From positions 1 to 64,000 of the forward strand of contig NZ_AUFR01000014.1 of NCBI RefSeq assembly GCF_000426605.1: a stretch of DNA of 64,000 bases. Direction: 5' to 3'. Under the pieces are notes generated by a model that saw nothing but the letters and a program-made list of their open reading frames with translations, did not search any database and was not told where the DNA came from. This DNA is from Propionibacterium acidifaciens DSM 21887 (lineage in GTDB: Bacteria > Actinomycetota > Actinomycetes > Propionibacteriales > Propionibacteriaceae). Positions 41,633-52,472 of the stretch are shown in pieces. A program made the position numbers and the translations under genes. The first letter of the stretch is position 1. The number at the start of each line of letters is the position of its first letter.

Positions 41633-42267
41633 GCCGTCTCCCCCGCCACGGCCCGGGCCAGGGCGTCGACGATGATGGCCGTCGAGGCGGCACCGGGGTC
41701 GATGTGCCCGGCGGAGCGCTCCCCCAGGTAGGAGGCGCGCCCCTTGGTGGCGATCATCGGCTCCGTCGCGTCCCGGCCGGACGCCGCGGCGTCCGCGGCG
41801 GCGCGCGTCGCGGCGACGATGTCCTCGGGGTGCCCCCTGAGGGCGCGCAGCGCCGGGTACCAGGCGTCGAGCATCGTCTTCTCGCCCTCGGCGGCCTTCC
41901 CCCGGGCGACGAGGCCGCCGACGCCCGCCTCGACGGCGTCGGCCAGTGAGGTCGAGCCGATCGCCCCGACATCCTTGAGGGCCCCGCCCATGCGCAGGAG
42001 GAAGGTGCCGTAGAGCGGCCCGGCCGCGCCGCCGACGGTGGACACGAGGGTCATGCCCGCCTTCTTGAGCAGGGCGTCGGCCCCTCCGGGCCCGCCCGCG
42101 TCCACCGCCTCGACGACGGCCGCCATGCCGCGCCGCATGTTGGTGCCGTGGTCGGCGTCGCCGATGGCCGCGTCGAGCTCGGTGAGCTCGTCGGCGCGCT
42201 CGGCGATCGCGGCGTCGGCCAGTCGCAGCCAGGTCACGAGGACGTCGGAGCCGATCGTCGCCGCCAT
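41629..42267 (-). CDS. dhaL: Dihydroxyacetone kinase ADP-binding subunit DhaL
   Basis: The 212-residue all-helical protein holds ADP as a cofactor. Motifs include ELDAAIGDADHGTNMRRGM (metal-binding aspartates), GGAAGPLYGTFLLRMG, and the late DPGAASTAIIVDAL. It starts 1 nt after the dhaK stop. With DhaK and DhaM it phosphorylates dihydroxyacetone to DHAP, feeding glycolysis. Confidence 0.96.
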   Translation of the reverse strand: MAATIGSDVLVTWLRLADAAIAERADELTELDAAIGDADHGTNMRRGMAAVVEAVDAGGPGGADALLKKAGMTLVSTVGGAAGPLYGTFLLRMGGALKDVGAIGSTSLADAVEAGVGGLVARGKAAEGEKTMLDAWYPALRALRGHPEDIVAATRAAADAAASGRDATEPMIATKGRASYLGERSAGHIDPGAASTAIIVDALARAVAGETA

Positions 42268-42268
42268 C

Positions 42269-43270
<1,002 letters not shown>

Positions 43271-43363
43271 GGCACGAAGGTACCGCCACCGCCCCGCGCC
43301 GTCGCCCCCGACCGGCCCATCCCGGGGCGGCGGGGCGCGCGGGGCGGGGCCGCCGGGCGCGAC

Positions 43364-43369
43364 TATGGT
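43364..43369 (+). promoter_or_regulatory. -10 box for the ThrE-like gene
   Basis: TATGGT is 7 nt before GTG 43377, so the transcript would begin at or next to the start codon. Confidence 0.6.
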
Positions 43370-43376
43370 TGGCCCC

Positions 43377-44651
43377 GTGCCCTCGTCCGTCACCCCGTCC
43401 GGTCATGACGCGCCCCACGCCACCCTCATCGCCCAGGCGGCGCAGATCCTCTACACGAACGGCGAGACGACGCACGCCACGACCGAGGTCGTCGGCGAGC
43501 TCAACGCGCTGTTCGGCACCGACTACACGCTCGTCCCGTCCTGGCCCCAGCTGAGCCTGCTGCATCCCGACGGCACGATCGTCCGCGCGGTCCCCACCCG
43601 CATCGAGGGCATCAACATGCGCCGGGTCAGCCGCATCCACAAGGCGCTCCACGCGCCCGGCGGCCCCGACCGCGCCGGGCTGACCGCGGCCGTCACGCAG
43701 GCGGCCCGACTCCCCGCCTGCCCCACCTGGCTGTTCTGCCTGGCCTGCGGGGTCGGCGCGACGATGATGTCTCTGCTCTACGGCATCGGTCACGTCCACT
43801 CCGTGGCACTGCTCTTCGCGGCCTCCGCCCTGGGCGGGCTCCTTCGGCGGGTCCTGCCGGCGGGCGCGGGCCAGGCGACCCGGGCCCTGGCCGCCGCCTT
43901 CGTCGCGGGCCTGGCCGGAGCCCTCTCGGTGCACCTGGGCTGGTCGAGCTCGGCCCGACTGATCGCCGTCTGCCCCGGCATGATGCTCGTGCCGGGCCCG
44001 CAACTGCTCAACGCCTGCATGGACATCGCCCGACACCGCCACGACTTGGCGGTGGCGCGCATCTGCGAGGCCGGCCTCACGATCCTCGCCATCGCGGCGG
44101 GCATCATCGGCGGCCTGGCCCTGGGCGGGGCGGACCTGCCCGTCACCGCCCGGACCGGCGCCATCCCACTGTGGCTCGACGTGCTCGCGGCGGCCGGTGC
44201 GGCCTGCTGCTTCCCCGTCTTCTTCTCGATGCCCTACCGGACGATCATCCTGGCCTTCCTCGCCGGGGCCCTCGGTCACGGCGTGCGCTGGCTGGCGATC
44301 AACGACCTGGGCTGGAGCGCACCGGCCGGGGCCCTCCTCGACTGCCTGGTGGTGAGCCTCGTCGCGACGCCCATCTGCCGGTTGCGCCACGTCCCCTTCG
44401 CCGGGGTCGGCTTCGCCTCGGTGGTCGCGCTCGTGCCGGGCGTCTACCTGTTCCGCGGCATGGCCGGGCTCATCACCTTCACGACCTCGGCGGGCGACCC
44501 GGCCGAGGCGCTGGCGACGATGACCGACCTCACGACGGCGGGTTTCATCATCGTCGCGATGGCCATCGGCCTCATCGCCCCGCACCGGCTCATCGACGCC
44601 TGGATGGACCGCCTCGACGCCCGGAGGGCCCGCGGCCGGACGAGCGGGTGA
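43377..44651 (+). CDS. Threonine/serine exporter family protein (ThrE-like)
   Basis: The 424-residue protein follows the ThrE layout: a cytosolic N-terminal domain (about 1-110, [26 protein letters not shown], then [10 protein letters not shown]) and about ten membrane helices in two DUF1212/DUF3815-like halves ([19 protein letters not shown] through [15 protein letters not shown]). A motif shared with ThrE is [19 protein letters not shown]. ThrE-type proteins export threonine and serine by proton exchange. I take the GTG at 43377 as start because it lies 7 nt after TATGGT; the ATG 12 nt upstream lies within that box. Confidence 0.9.
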   Translation: MPSSVTPSGHDAPHATLIAQAAQILYTNGETTHATTEVVGELNALFGTDYTLVPSWPQLSLLHPDGTIVRAVPTRIEGINMRRVSRIHKALHAPGGPDRAGLTAAVTQAARLPACPTWLFCLACGVGATMMSLLYGIGHVHSVALLFAASALGGLLRRVLPAGAGQATRALAAAFVAGLAGALSVHLGWSSSARLIAVCPGMMLVPGPQLLNACMDIARHRHDLAVARICEAGLTILAIAAGIIGGLALGGADLPVTARTGAIPLWLDVLAAAGAACCFPVFFSMPYRTIILAFLAGALGHGVRWLAINDLGWSAPAGALLDCLVVSLVATPICRLRHVPFAGVGFASVVALVPGVYLFRGMAGLITFTTSAGDPAEALATMTDLTTAGFIIVAMAIGLIAPHRLIDAWMDRLDARRARGRTSG

Positions 44652-44686
44652 GCTCCGGGACGCGGCCGGGCGCGCCGGGCCCCGTC

Positions 44687-44692
44687 TACGCT
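44687..44692 (+). promoter_or_regulatory. -10 box for the YbaK-like gene
   Basis: TACGCT ends 7 nt before the ATG at 44700. The intervening CGGAGGC is too close to act as a ribosome site. Confidence 0.55.
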
Positions 44693-44699
44693 CGGAGGC

Positions 44700-45221
44700 A
44701 TGTTCGACCAGCTTCCGCACCAGCCCGCCGCCGAGCACCCCGAACTGCTCGGCGAGCCCGTCCGCCGGCTCATCCACCTGCTGCCCGACGCCGAGGTCTT
44801 CGTCATCGACCCGGCGCTGTCCGACACCGAGGCGCTGTGCCGGGCCTACGGCGAGGACGAGTCGACCTGCGGCAACTGCGTCATCGTCCGGGGCCGGCGC
44901 GGCGAGACGGAGCGCACCGCGGCCTGCCTGGCCCTGGCCACCACTCGCGTCGACGTCAACCGGCTCGTCCGCAGGCGCCTCGACGTGCGCAAGTGCTCCT
45001 TCGCCCCGATGGACGACGCGGTCGCCGAGTCCGGCATGGAGTACGGCGCGATCACCCCGGTGGGGCTGCCGCCCGAGTGGCCGATCTGGATCGACACGGC
45101 GGTGGCGCGGGCCGAGCGGGTCTGCATCGGCGCCGGGACCAGGTCCGCCAAGCTCATCGTCCCGGGCCGTTCGCTGTCGGCGTTGCCGAACGCCGAGATC
45201 GTCGACCAGCTGGCGCACTGA
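44700..45221 (+). CDS. YbaK/aminoacyl-tRNA deacylase-like protein
   Basis: The 173-residue protein resembles prolyl-tRNA editing (ProX/YbaK) domains. It shows CGNCVIVRGRRGETERTAACLALATTRVDVNRLVRRRLDVRKCSFAPMDDAVAESGMEYGAITPVGLP, where the Lys (RKCSFAPM) and the Gly-Ala-Ile-Thr-Pro loop correspond to the family's K-(A/S)-x-(F/M)-A and G-x-(V/I)-(S/T)-P-(F/V)-G signatures. Members hydrolyse mischarged Ala- or Cys-tRNA. The CGNC pair near the core is unusual. Confidence 0.85.
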   Translation: MFDQLPHQPAAEHPELLGEPVRRLIHLLPDAEVFVIDPALSDTEALCRAYGEDESTCGNCVIVRGRRGETERTAACLALATTRVDVNRLVRRRLDVRKCSFAPMDDAVAESGMEYGAITPVGLPPEWPIWIDTAVARAERVCIGAGTRSAKLIVPGRSLSALPNAEIVDQLAH

Positions 45222-45371
45222 ATCCGCCCTGAGCGTCGACACGGCCCCACCGGCCCGGAATATCAGGGTCTTGACATGGGATTTCACCGGGGACCGAACG
45301 GCCCTTCCCCTGGCCTTGCCCCCACCGGTTCACTAAGCTGTTGCCAGCCGACAGGGGGTGCAGGAGCCGTC

Positions 45372-46229
45372 ATGACCAACCGTGATGAGCAGCCGTTGCG
45401 CACCGATCCGGCGGAGTACGCGGCCGCCGAGTTCGAGCTGCAGAGCACCGGTCAGGCCGACTACGGCAACTGCGTGCCGTCCCGGCTCATGCGCGTCCTG
45501 TTCATCCTCTGCGGCGTCCTGCTGCTCGTCTTCGCGCTGCTGCTCATCGTGTGGGCCCACGCGAGCGCGCTGATCGTCGTCGGTCTCCTGTGCGCCCTCG
45601 TGATCGCCTTCACCGTCTACATGGAGCTGTGCCGCCGGCTCTTCGCCTTCGACGGCGGAGGCCTCATGGGCGCCATGCACCAGATGGTCGTCGACAACCT
45701 CGACTGGGACGGTCGCGGCCGGCTCCTCGACATCGGCTGCGGCGCCGCGGCGCTCACCGCCCGTTGCGCCATGACCTTCCCCGACGGGGAGTTCACCGGC
45801 ATCGACGACTGGGGCGCCACGAGGAGTCGCGCCAAGGAGCAGTGCGAGGCCAACGCGCGCGCCGAGGGCATCACCGCGCCCATGTCCTTCGTCGAGGGGG
45901 ACGCGGCCCATCTCGACTTCCCCGACGGCTCCTTCGACGCCGCGGTGAGCAACTTCGTCTTCCACGAGGTTCGCTCCGAGCCCGACAAGCGGGCCCTCGT
46001 CCGCGAGGCGCTGCGCGTCGTCCGCCCGGGCGGCGCCTTCAGCTTCCAGGACCTGTTCGCCCAGCCGAGGCTCTACGGCGACATGACGGCCTTCGTCCAG
46101 GAGCTCCGCGCCGAGGGCGTCTCCGACATCGAGTACATCCCCCACACCGAGAACCTCGTCGGCGCCCCCTCCTGGGTCAGGACGCCGTGGATGATCCGCA
46201 ACGCCGGAATCCTCCACGGCCATCGCTGA
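45372..46229 (+). CDS. Membrane-anchored SAM-dependent methyltransferase
   Basis: This 285-residue protein has two hydrophobic helices near the N-terminus (about 39-60 and 63-80) before a class I methyltransferase domain. The domain shows LLDIGCGAAALTARCA (motif I), GIDDW, LDFPDGSFDAAVSNFVFHEV (motif IV) and ALRVVRPGGAFSFQD. The SAM loop carries GCGAAA in place of GCGxG. The anchor suggests a membrane-proximal substrate such as a lipid or quinone. The start ATG follows CAGGAGCC. A -10 candidate TAAGCT is at 45334. Confidence 0.88.
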   Translation: MTNRDEQPLRTDPAEYAAAEFELQSTGQADYGNCVPSRLMRVLFILCGVLLLVFALLLIVWAHASALIVVGLLCALVIAFTVYMELCRRLFAFDGGGLMGAMHQMVVDNLDWDGRGRLLDIGCGAAALTARCAMTFPDGEFTGIDDWGATRSRAKEQCEANARAEGITAPMSFVEGDAAHLDFPDGSFDAAVSNFVFHEVRSEPDKRALVREALRVVRPGGAFSFQDLFAQPRLYGDMTAFVQELRAEGVSDIEYIPHTENLVGAPSWVRTPWMIRNAGILHGHR

Positions 46230-46307
46230 GCCCCCGGGGCCGCCGGTCGGGGTCGAACCCGGTGGCACGAGATTCCGGACGAGGCGGCACGTCGGCGCAG
46301 CCTCGTT

Positions 46308-46313
46308 TAGAGT
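46308..46313 (+). promoter_or_regulatory. -10 box for the PfkB-family gene
   Basis: TAGAGT is 6 nt before ATG 46320, which again indicates a leaderless mRNA. Confidence 0.55.
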
Positions 46314-46319
46314 GAGGTC

Positions 46320-47255
46320 ATGCGCGTAGTGGTGTGCGGCGAAGCACTCATCGATCTCATCCCCGACAACTCCGTCCCCGGCACGACGCAGTCGAGCCTG
46401 TGGCAGGCGCACTCCGCCGGCGGTCCGCTCAACACGGCGATCGCCCTGGCCCGCCTGGGCATGCCCGCCCAATTCCTCGGCCGTCTCGGCGGCGACGGCT
46501 TCGGCGCCCAGCTGCGCAGTCACCTGGCCGTCAACGACGTCGGTCTGGACCTGACCGTGCAGACCGAGGCCGAGCCCACCTCGCTGGCGATCGTCAGCGT
46601 CGACTCCACCGGTCAGGCCACCTACACCTTCCACCTGAGGAACACGGCCAACTTCAACTGGAGGCCCGAGGACCTGCCCGAGCTGACCGCCGACGACTGG
46701 CTCCACACCGGCTCGCTGGTGGCCGTCGTCGAGCCGGGCCGCAGCACCCTGCTCGACTACCTGGCCAGGACGCCGGCGCGGCTGTCGTTCGACCTCAACG
46801 TGCGTCCCACCGTGGAGCCCGACCCCGGGCGCTACGCCGAGCTGCTCGACCCCTTCCTCACGGTGCTCGGCGAGCGCGGCGGCATCGTGAGGGCCAGCGA
46901 CGAGGACCTGCGCTGGCTCGACCCGTGCAGCGGGGCGAGCGCCCAGGAGCTCGCCGCCGGCATGGCCCGCGACCACGGGCTCGACATGGTCGTCGTCACG
47001 GTCGGCGGTCAGGGCGCCTTCGCGGTCGGCGCGGATCGCGAGCTCGCGTCGGTGCCGGGCATCCCGACGGCCGTCGCCGACACCGTCGGGGCCGGCGACA
47101 CCTTCACCGCCGGCTTCCTCAAGGTGTGGCTCGACGAGCAGGATCTCACCGAGGCGATGCGCAGCGGCTGCGCGGCCGCCTCGATCACCTGCTCGCGCAT
47201 CGGCGCGGACCCGCCGGACGCCGACGAGGTGGCGGCCCTGCTCGCCCGCTCCTGA
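46320..47255 (+). CDS. PfkB-family carbohydrate kinase (fructokinase-like)
   Basis: The 311-residue ribokinase-fold enzyme begins MRVVVCGEALIDLIP and shows the N-terminal GG signature (SAGGPLNTAIALARLG), substrate-loop residues FLGRLGGDGFG, and the C-terminal catalytic motif VADTVGAGDTFTAGFL (base Asp). SFDLNVRPTVEPD and VVVTVGGQGAF are typical of fructokinases. It would phosphorylate fructose or a similar sugar. It is monocistronic, leaderless, and followed by a strong hairpin. Confidence 0.92.
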   Translation: MRVVVCGEALIDLIPDNSVPGTTQSSLWQAHSAGGPLNTAIALARLGMPAQFLGRLGGDGFGAQLRSHLAVNDVGLDLTVQTEAEPTSLAIVSVDSTGQATYTFHLRNTANFNWRPEDLPELTADDWLHTGSLVAVVEPGRSTLLDYLARTPARLSFDLNVRPTVEPDPGRYAELLDPFLTVLGERGGIVRASDEDLRWLDPCSGASAQELAAGMARDHGLDMVVVTVGGQGAFAVGADRELASVPGIPTAVADTVGAGDTFTAGFLKVWLDEQDLTEAMRSGCAAASITCSRIGADPPDADEVAALLARS

Positions 47256-47283
47256 GCGGCCGGCGCGGCCCCGGGGGCATCGT

Positions 47284-47318
47284 GGGGAGGGGTCCGGGGA
47301 TTCCCCGGGCCCCTCCCC
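47284..47318. terminator. Hairpin between convergent PfkB and murJ genes
   Basis: Sixteen-bp arms (47284-47299 and 47303-47318) pair with a single G-T wobble around a 3-nt loop. It can end both convergent transcripts. Confidence 0.8.
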
Positions 47319-47330
47319 GCGGAACCGGCC

Positions 47331-49175
47331 TCATCCGCGCCGAAGGTGCAGCCTGCGCAGGATGGAGTCGAGGAAGGCGTCGAACTCGCGGACCCGGAAG
47401 ATCCTCACGCCGATGAGCAGGAAGACCGAGAAGACGACCACCCCGACGGCGTCGGCCGCGTACTGGGCGAGCAGCGTGTCGTGCATGGTCCAGACGATGA
47501 ACGAGCCGACGAGGTAGGCGGGCACGCCGCCGACGACCGAGGCGGCGAGCATGCGGGCGTACAGGCCGAGGACGCCGCGCAGGTTCAGGCCCTCCATCTG
47601 GCGGCGGGCGTACCCGGTGAAGACGATGGACAGCGCCGCATTGCCGACGAACATGCCCGCGCAGATCGTCACGACGCCGACCCTGGCCGGGGCGAACGAG
47701 GCCGCCAGGGCGAAGAGCACCTGGAGGCCGGTGACCAGGCACTGCATCCACAGGTTCGTGCCGCCCTGCTCGGTGGCGAAGCAGTACTGCTGCTGCAGCG
47801 TGACGATCGTGTACGGGACGGTCGAGGCGGCCATGAGCACGAGCGCCCAGGCGGTCGCGGTGGCCTCCACCGGGGCCAGGCTCCAGTAGATGCCGCGCAC
47901 GACCGGGCGGGCCAGCGCGATGAGCACGACGCTCGTCGGGATGATGCCGACCATCGGCAGGGTCAGGCCCTTGTGGAGCAGTTCGCGCATGCCGTCCAGC
48001 CCCGACTCCTCGTCGCGGCGTTGCCAGGCGCGGGCCAGCTGCGGGAACAGCGCCGTGAGGATCGAGAAGGCGATGAGCGAGTAGGGCATCTGGAAGAGCG
48101 TGTTGGCGTTCTGGTAGGCCGCGTAGCCGGCCACGTACTGGCCGGCGGGGCCGCGGTCGATCATGCCGGTCGCGACGTTCATGATGAACAGGCCGCCGCC
48201 CTGGGCGATGCACAGCGCCAGGAAGGTGAGGCCGGCGAAACGTCCGACCTGGCCGAAGCCGTAGCCGCGCAGGCCCCAGCGGGGCCGCCAGCGGAAGCCG
48301 GTGCGCGCCAGCACGGGCACGAGGACGAGCGCCTGCGCGAGGATGCCGAGGCTCGCGGTGCCGGCGAGCACCAGGATCATCGAGCCGGTCCAGGCCGACG
48401 GGTCGGCCTGCTGCCCCCACAGGCGCAGGAAGGCGAGCTCGCCGGAGATGGCGACGACATTGTTGAGCACGGGCGCCCACCCGTAGGGTCCGAAGGAGCC
48501 GCGCGCGTTGAGCAGATTCCCGAAGACGGCGAAGACGCCGTAGAAGAGCACCTGCGGCATGCAGAGGAAGGCGAACTCGACCGCCAGGTGCAGGGCGGGG
48601 CCCTGCAGCCGGGTGAAGACGCGCATGAGCACCTCGGCGCCGACCGTGCACAGGAGCGCGACGCCCGCGATGAGCGCGAAGGTGACCGTGAGGAGCCGGT
48701 CGACGAACTCCCGGCCGCCGTCGGGGCGCTTCATCGCCTTGGTGATCTGCGGCAGCAGGACGGCGTTGAGGATGCCGCCCGACAGGAGTACGAGGATGTA
48801 GTTCGGCAGCGAGTTGGCCGAGCGGAAGGCGTCGGCGGCGAGGGTCTGGCCGACGACCTTGACCAGGAGCATGGCGTTGACCATGCCCAGGACCCGGGAC
48901 ACGAGGGTGCCCGAGGCCATGAGGACGGAGTTGCGGCCGAGATTGCGGCGGTCGCGCTCGTCGAGCTCGTCCTGGCTCAGCCCCCCGTCCGACGGCGGAC
49001 CCGCGCCCACGCGCGGCGCCCCGGGACCGCTCGGGCCCGGGCTCACCAGGCGCCCCACCCCCGGCAGGGCGGGCGCCAGGGCCTCGAGCTCGGTGCGCGG
49101 GATGATGCGCGTCTGCTCGTCGTCGCCGTAGGGGTCCGGCGGCGGCTCGGCGGCCCGGCGGGGGCGATAGCTCAA
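47331..49175 (-). CDS. murJ: Lipid II flippase MurJ (MviN family)
   Basis: Moves lipid II across the membrane for peptidoglycan synthesis. The 614-residue protein has a disordered, Pro/Gly/Arg-rich N-terminus of about 75 residues. The MOP-superfamily core of about 14 helices follows ([78 protein letters not shown]). The start is TTG (TTG AGC TAT), overlapping the stop of the aspartokinase gene as TTGA, so translation is coupled. Actinobacterial MurJ often carries a C-terminal pseudokinase domain; here it is absent, and the protein ends soon after the last helix (RRLHLRRG). Confidence 0.93.
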   Translation of the reverse strand: MSYRPRRAAEPPPDPYGDDEQTRIIPRTELEALAPALPGVGRLVSPGPSGPGAPRVGAGPPSDGGLSQDELDERDRRNLGRNSVLMASGTLVSRVLGMVNAMLLVKVVGQTLAADAFRSANSLPNYILVLLSGGILNAVLLPQITKAMKRPDGGREFVDRLLTVTFALIAGVALLCTVGAEVLMRVFTRLQGPALHLAVEFAFLCMPQVLFYGVFAVFGNLLNARGSFGPYGWAPVLNNVVAISGELAFLRLWGQQADPSAWTGSMILVLAGTASLGILAQALVLVPVLARTGFRWRPRWGLRGYGFGQVGRFAGLTFLALCIAQGGGLFIMNVATGMIDRGPAGQYVAGYAAYQNANTLFQMPYSLIAFSILTALFPQLARAWQRRDEESGLDGMRELLHKGLTLPMVGIIPTSVVLIALARPVVRGIYWSLAPVEATATAWALVLMAASTVPYTIVTLQQQYCFATEQGGTNLWMQCLVTGLQVLFALAASFAPARVGVVTICAGMFVGNAALSIVFTGYARRQMEGLNLRGVLGLYARMLAASVVGGVPAYLVGSFIVWTMHDTLLAQYAADAVGVVVFSVFLLIGVRIFRVREFDAFLDSILRRLHLRRG

Positions 49176-50443
49176 CGCCCGGTACCCGCGTAGACGACTG
49201 CCTCGCCGTCGGCGTCGAGGCCGAAGGCGGTGTGGGCGGCGCGGACGGCCCGGTCGAGCAGGTCGACCTCGACCACGACGGAGATGCGGATCTCCGAGGT
49301 GGAGATCATGTCGATGTTGATGTCCTGCTCGGCGAGGGCGTCGAAGAAGCGGGCGGTGACGCCCGGGTGGGTGCGCATGCCGACGCCGATGACGGACAGC
49401 TTGCCGATCTGGTCGTCGTAGAGGAGCTTCTCGAAGCCGATCTCGTCCTGGCCGGCCTTGAGCGCGTCGATGGCCCTCTTGCCGTCGCTCATCGGCAGGG
49501 TGAAGGAGATGTCGGTGCGGCCCGTGGCGGCCGAGGCGTTCTGGACGATGACGTCGATGTTGATCTCTGCCTCGGCGATGACGTCGAAGATCCTGGCGGC
49601 CTTGCCGATCTGGTCGGGCACCCCGACGATGGTGATCTTCGCCTCGCCGCGGTCGGAGGCGACGCCGGTGATAATGGCCTGTTCCATCTCATTGCCCTTC
49701 TTCATGTCGGTGTGGCCCGTGACCCAGGTGCCCGGCTTGTCGTCGAACGAGCTGCGGACGTGCACGGGGATGTTCTCGCGGCGCGCGTACTCGACGCAGC
49801 GCAGGTGCAGCACCTTCGAACCGCAGGCCGCCATCTCCATCATCTCCTCGTAGGTGATCTCGGGGATCGGGGCGGCCGCCGGGACGATGCGGGGGTCGGC
49901 GGTGAAGACGCCGTCGACGTCGGTGTAGATCTCGCAGTACTCGGCGCCGAGCGAGGCGGCGAGGGCGACCGCCGTGGTGTCGGAGGCGCCGCGGCCGAGC
50001 GTCGTGACGTCCTTGGTGTCCTGGCTGACGCCCTGGAAGCCGGCGACGATGGTGATGTTGCCGGCCTCGAGGGACTTGTTGACGCGGCCGGGGGTGATGT
50101 CGATGATGCGGGCGTTGCCGTGCAGCCCGGTCGTGATGACGCCGGCCTGGCTCCCGGTGTAGCTGCGGGCGGGCACGCCGAGGTCGTTGAGGGCCATGGC
50201 GAGCAGGGCGGCGCTCTGGCGCTCGCCGGTGGTGAGCAGCATGTCGAGCTCGCGGGGCTGGGGCTGGGGGCTCACCTCGAGGGCCAGGTCCATGAGCTCG
50301 TCGGTGGCGTCGCCCATCGCCGAGATGACGACGACGACGTCGTTGCCCTCCTGTCGGGCGCGGGCGATGCGCCGTGCGACGCGCTTGATGGACGCGGCAT
50401 CCGCAACGGATGATCCGCCGTACTTCTGGACGATCCTGGCCAT
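49172..50443 (-). CDS. lysC: Aspartate kinase
   Basis: First step of the aspartate family of amino acids and diaminopimelate. The 423-residue enzyme begins [15 protein letters not shown] (KYGGSS signature) and shows the [14 protein letters not shown] and [21 protein letters not shown]/aspartate motifs. Two C-terminal ACT domains for feedback (about 265-335 and 345-410) contain [24 protein letters not shown] and [35 protein letters not shown]. The asd partner is not adjacent; murJ follows with overlap instead. Confidence 0.96.
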   Translation of the reverse strand: MARIVQKYGGSSVADAASIKRVARRIARARQEGNDVVVVISAMGDATDELMDLALEVSPQPQPRELDMLLTTGERQSAALLAMALNDLGVPARSYTGSQAGVITTGLHGNARIIDITPGRVNKSLEAGNITIVAGFQGVSQDTKDVTTLGRGASDTTAVALAASLGAEYCEIYTDVDGVFTADPRIVPAAAPIPEITYEEMMEMAACGSKVLHLRCVEYARRENIPVHVRSSFDDKPGTWVTGHTDMKKGNEMEQAIITGVASDRGEAKITIVGVPDQIGKAARIFDVIAEAEINIDVIVQNASAATGRTDISFTLPMSDGKRAIDALKAGQDEIGFEKLLYDDQIGKLSVIGVGMRTHPGVTARFFDALAEQDINIDMISTSEIRISVVVEVDLLDRAVRAAHTAFGLDADGEAVVYAGTGR

Positions 50444-50503
50444 GGGTCCCCCCTGTGGTTCGACGCAGCCAACTCTAGCGGGCGGTCACCGGGCCCCGGG
50501 GAA

Positions 50504-50509
50504 TAGCAT
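50504..50509 (+). promoter_or_regulatory. -10 box for the DUF1707 gene
   Basis: TAGCAT is 6 nt upstream of GTG 50516. Confidence 0.55.
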
Positions 50510-50515
50510 GGCGGG

Positions 50516-51163
50516 GTGGACATCTCATCATCCCTGCGCATCGGCGATGTCGAGCGCGACGCCGCCCTCGCGCGGCTCCAGTCGCACTACGCCGCCGGTC
50601 GGCTGAGCACCGGGGAGTTCGAGGAGCGCATGGAGAAGGCGCTCGCCGCGCACTACCAGAGCGAGCTCGACCCGCTGTTCACCGATCTTCCCGACGACCC
50701 GCAGACCCGCTTCTTCGACGAGACGGGCCCGGTCGGGCGGGCCGCCCGTCCCAGCGCGCTGACGCCCTGGCAGGCGCCGCCGGCCCCCCGGCCGTCGCAT
50801 CGCGGGGTGACGGGCGCGATGCTCGTCGCCGTCGGCGGGCTGGTCTGGTCGGCCGCCCTCATCGCCACCCTGCTCGGCGCGCCGGGAGAGGTCTGGGCCG
50901 CCGCGATCGCGGTCATGGTGGGCTGCGGCATCATGAGCAGGAGCCTGCGCCGCGGCGACCGACAGGAATTGCCGGCCGTCGGGGAGCGGCCGGCGGCCCT
51001 GCCCGGGGGCCCGGACGACTCCGTGCGGCCACACGCGGGCCGGGAGCAGTACCGCACGGCCCGGCAGGAGGCGCGGGCCGTGCGTCGCGAGCTCCGCGAC
51101 ACCGTCCGGGAGCAGTACCGCACCCGGCGCCGCGAGTACCGCCGCAGGCGCCGCGGCCGCTGA
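50516..51163 (+). CDS. DUF1707 (SHOCT-like) membrane protein
   Basis: This is a 215-residue protein. The N-terminal DUF1707 domain (about 1-55) shows LRIGDVERDAALARLQSHYAAGRLSTGEFEERMEKALAA. A proline-rich linker leads to two hydrophobic helices (about 97-125 and 128-145) and an Arg-rich C-terminus with a repeated REQYR-TAR/TRR pattern. DUF1707 proteins are regulators or envelope-associated proteins of unknown mechanism. The start is a leaderless GTG. Confidence 0.85.
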   Translation: MDISSSLRIGDVERDAALARLQSHYAAGRLSTGEFEERMEKALAAHYQSELDPLFTDLPDDPQTRFFDETGPVGRAARPSALTPWQAPPAPRPSHRGVTGAMLVAVGGLVWSAALIATLLGAPGEVWAAAIAVMVGCGIMSRSLRRGDRQELPAVGERPAALPGGPDDSVRPHAGREQYRTARQEARAVRRELRDTVREQYRTRRREYRRRRRGR

Positions 51164-51246
51164 CCCGATCGTCCACCGGTACGGCCCCCTACCGGCCGGC
51201 CCCTGAATCCGCTGTGCGGAATCTGTTCATCGAGCGCGCGAAATTT

Positions 51247-51252
51247 TAGGCT
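51247..51252 (+). promoter_or_regulatory. -10 box for the Gfo/Idh/MocA gene
   Basis: TAGGCT lies 6 nt before ATG 51259, within an AAATTTT-rich stretch. Confidence 0.6.
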
Positions 51253-51258
51253 CATGCC

Positions 51259-52245
51259 ATGAGCATTCAATGGGGAATCGCCGGGTCGGGCCGCATCTCC
51301 CACATGATCGCGGCGGAGTTCGGGGCCGTCGAGGACGCCGAGGTCGTCGCCGTCGGCTCGCGCAGCACGGAGCGGGCGCGGGCCTTCGCCGCCGAGTTCG
51401 GCATCCCGCACGCCCACGGCAGCTACGAGGCGCTCGTCGCCGACCCGCAGGTCGACGCGCTCTACATCGGCACGCCCAACGCCCGGCACTTCCCGCTGGC
51501 GCTGGCGGCGATCGATGCCGGCAAGGCAGTCCTCGTCGAGAAGTCGATGTGCTGCCAGGGCGAGCACGCGCGCCAGCTCATCCGCGCCGCCGCCGAGCGC
51601 CGGGTCTTCCTCATGGAGGGCATGTGGACGCGCTTCCTGCCGGCCATCCGGGCGGCCCACCAGGCCGTCGAGTCCGGCCGCATCGGCCAGGTGCGCACGC
51701 TCCAGGGCGACCTGTTCGCCCACCGCCCCTTCGACCCGACCGACCGCCTCTTCGCGCCCGAGCTGGGCGGCGGGGCGATGCTCGACCTGGGCGTCTACGT
51801 GCTGCACTTCGCCCAGGACTTCCTGGGCGCGCCGTGCTCCATGCAGTGCACGGGGCGCTGCTACGACAACGGGGTGGACGCCGACATGGGGCTCCAGCTG
51901 CGCTACGACGACGGCTCGTTCGCGCAGCTGTGCTGCTCGCTGGCCGGCCACGGCCCGGCGCGCATGGTCATCGCCGGCACCGAGGGATTCATCGAGGTCG
52001 GCCCGCGCTTCCACCACCCCTCGGAGATCACCGTGCACGCCCCGGACGACGGCCCTCAGGTGATCAGCGAGCCGTTCGAGGGCTCCGGCTACCGCCTCGA
52101 GCTCCAGTCCGTCACCGATGCCATCGCCTCGGGCGCCACCGAGCACGAGCTGGTGCCGCTCGCCGACTCGCTGGCCGTCTCGCAGACGATGACCGAGGCG
52201 CTCGACCGGTTCGGCTACCGTCCGCACGACCAGCTGACCCTGTGA
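51259..52245 (+). CDS. Gfo/Idh/MocA family oxidoreductase
   Basis: The 328-residue NAD(P) enzyme has a Rossmann N-terminus (WGIAGSGRISHMIAAEF), the EKP-equivalent VLVEKSMCC (Pro replaced by Ser), and substrate domain strands such as MWTRFLPAIRAA and GGGAMLDLGVYVLHFAQDFLG. This resembles the dihydrodiol/xylose dehydrogenase-like subgroup (WTRF-P, DLGxY). It is an intact member of the same superfamily as the deleted remnant at 30306-30539. A second oxidoreductase follows 228 nt downstream. Confidence 0.9.
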   Translation: MSIQWGIAGSGRISHMIAAEFGAVEDAEVVAVGSRSTERARAFAAEFGIPHAHGSYEALVADPQVDALYIGTPNARHFPLALAAIDAGKAVLVEKSMCCQGEHARQLIRAAAERRVFLMEGMWTRFLPAIRAAHQAVESGRIGQVRTLQGDLFAHRPFDPTDRLFAPELGGGAMLDLGVYVLHFAQDFLGAPCSMQCTGRCYDNGVDADMGLQLRYDDGSFAQLCCSLAGHGPARMVIAGTEGFIEVGPRFHHPSEITVHAPDDGPQVISEPFEGSGYRLELQSVTDAIASGATEHELVPLADSLAVSQTMTEALDRFGYRPHDQLTL

Positions 52246-52472
52246 GGCCCCGAGGCGCCGGAGCGGGGCATCCCGCGGACGGGCCACCGCCCCGACCCGA
52301 CGGGCCGACCCGCGGGCGACGACCCGGGACGCCCGACTGGTTCGGACGCCGCCCGCACGACCGCGCGTCCCCCCGTCCCGGGCGGGCGGGCCCCGGGCCA
52401 CCGGGGCGGGGCGCCGTGGTGGGATCCTGGATGCGGCGCGCCGACGGTCGACGCGCCGACGGAGGGAGCACG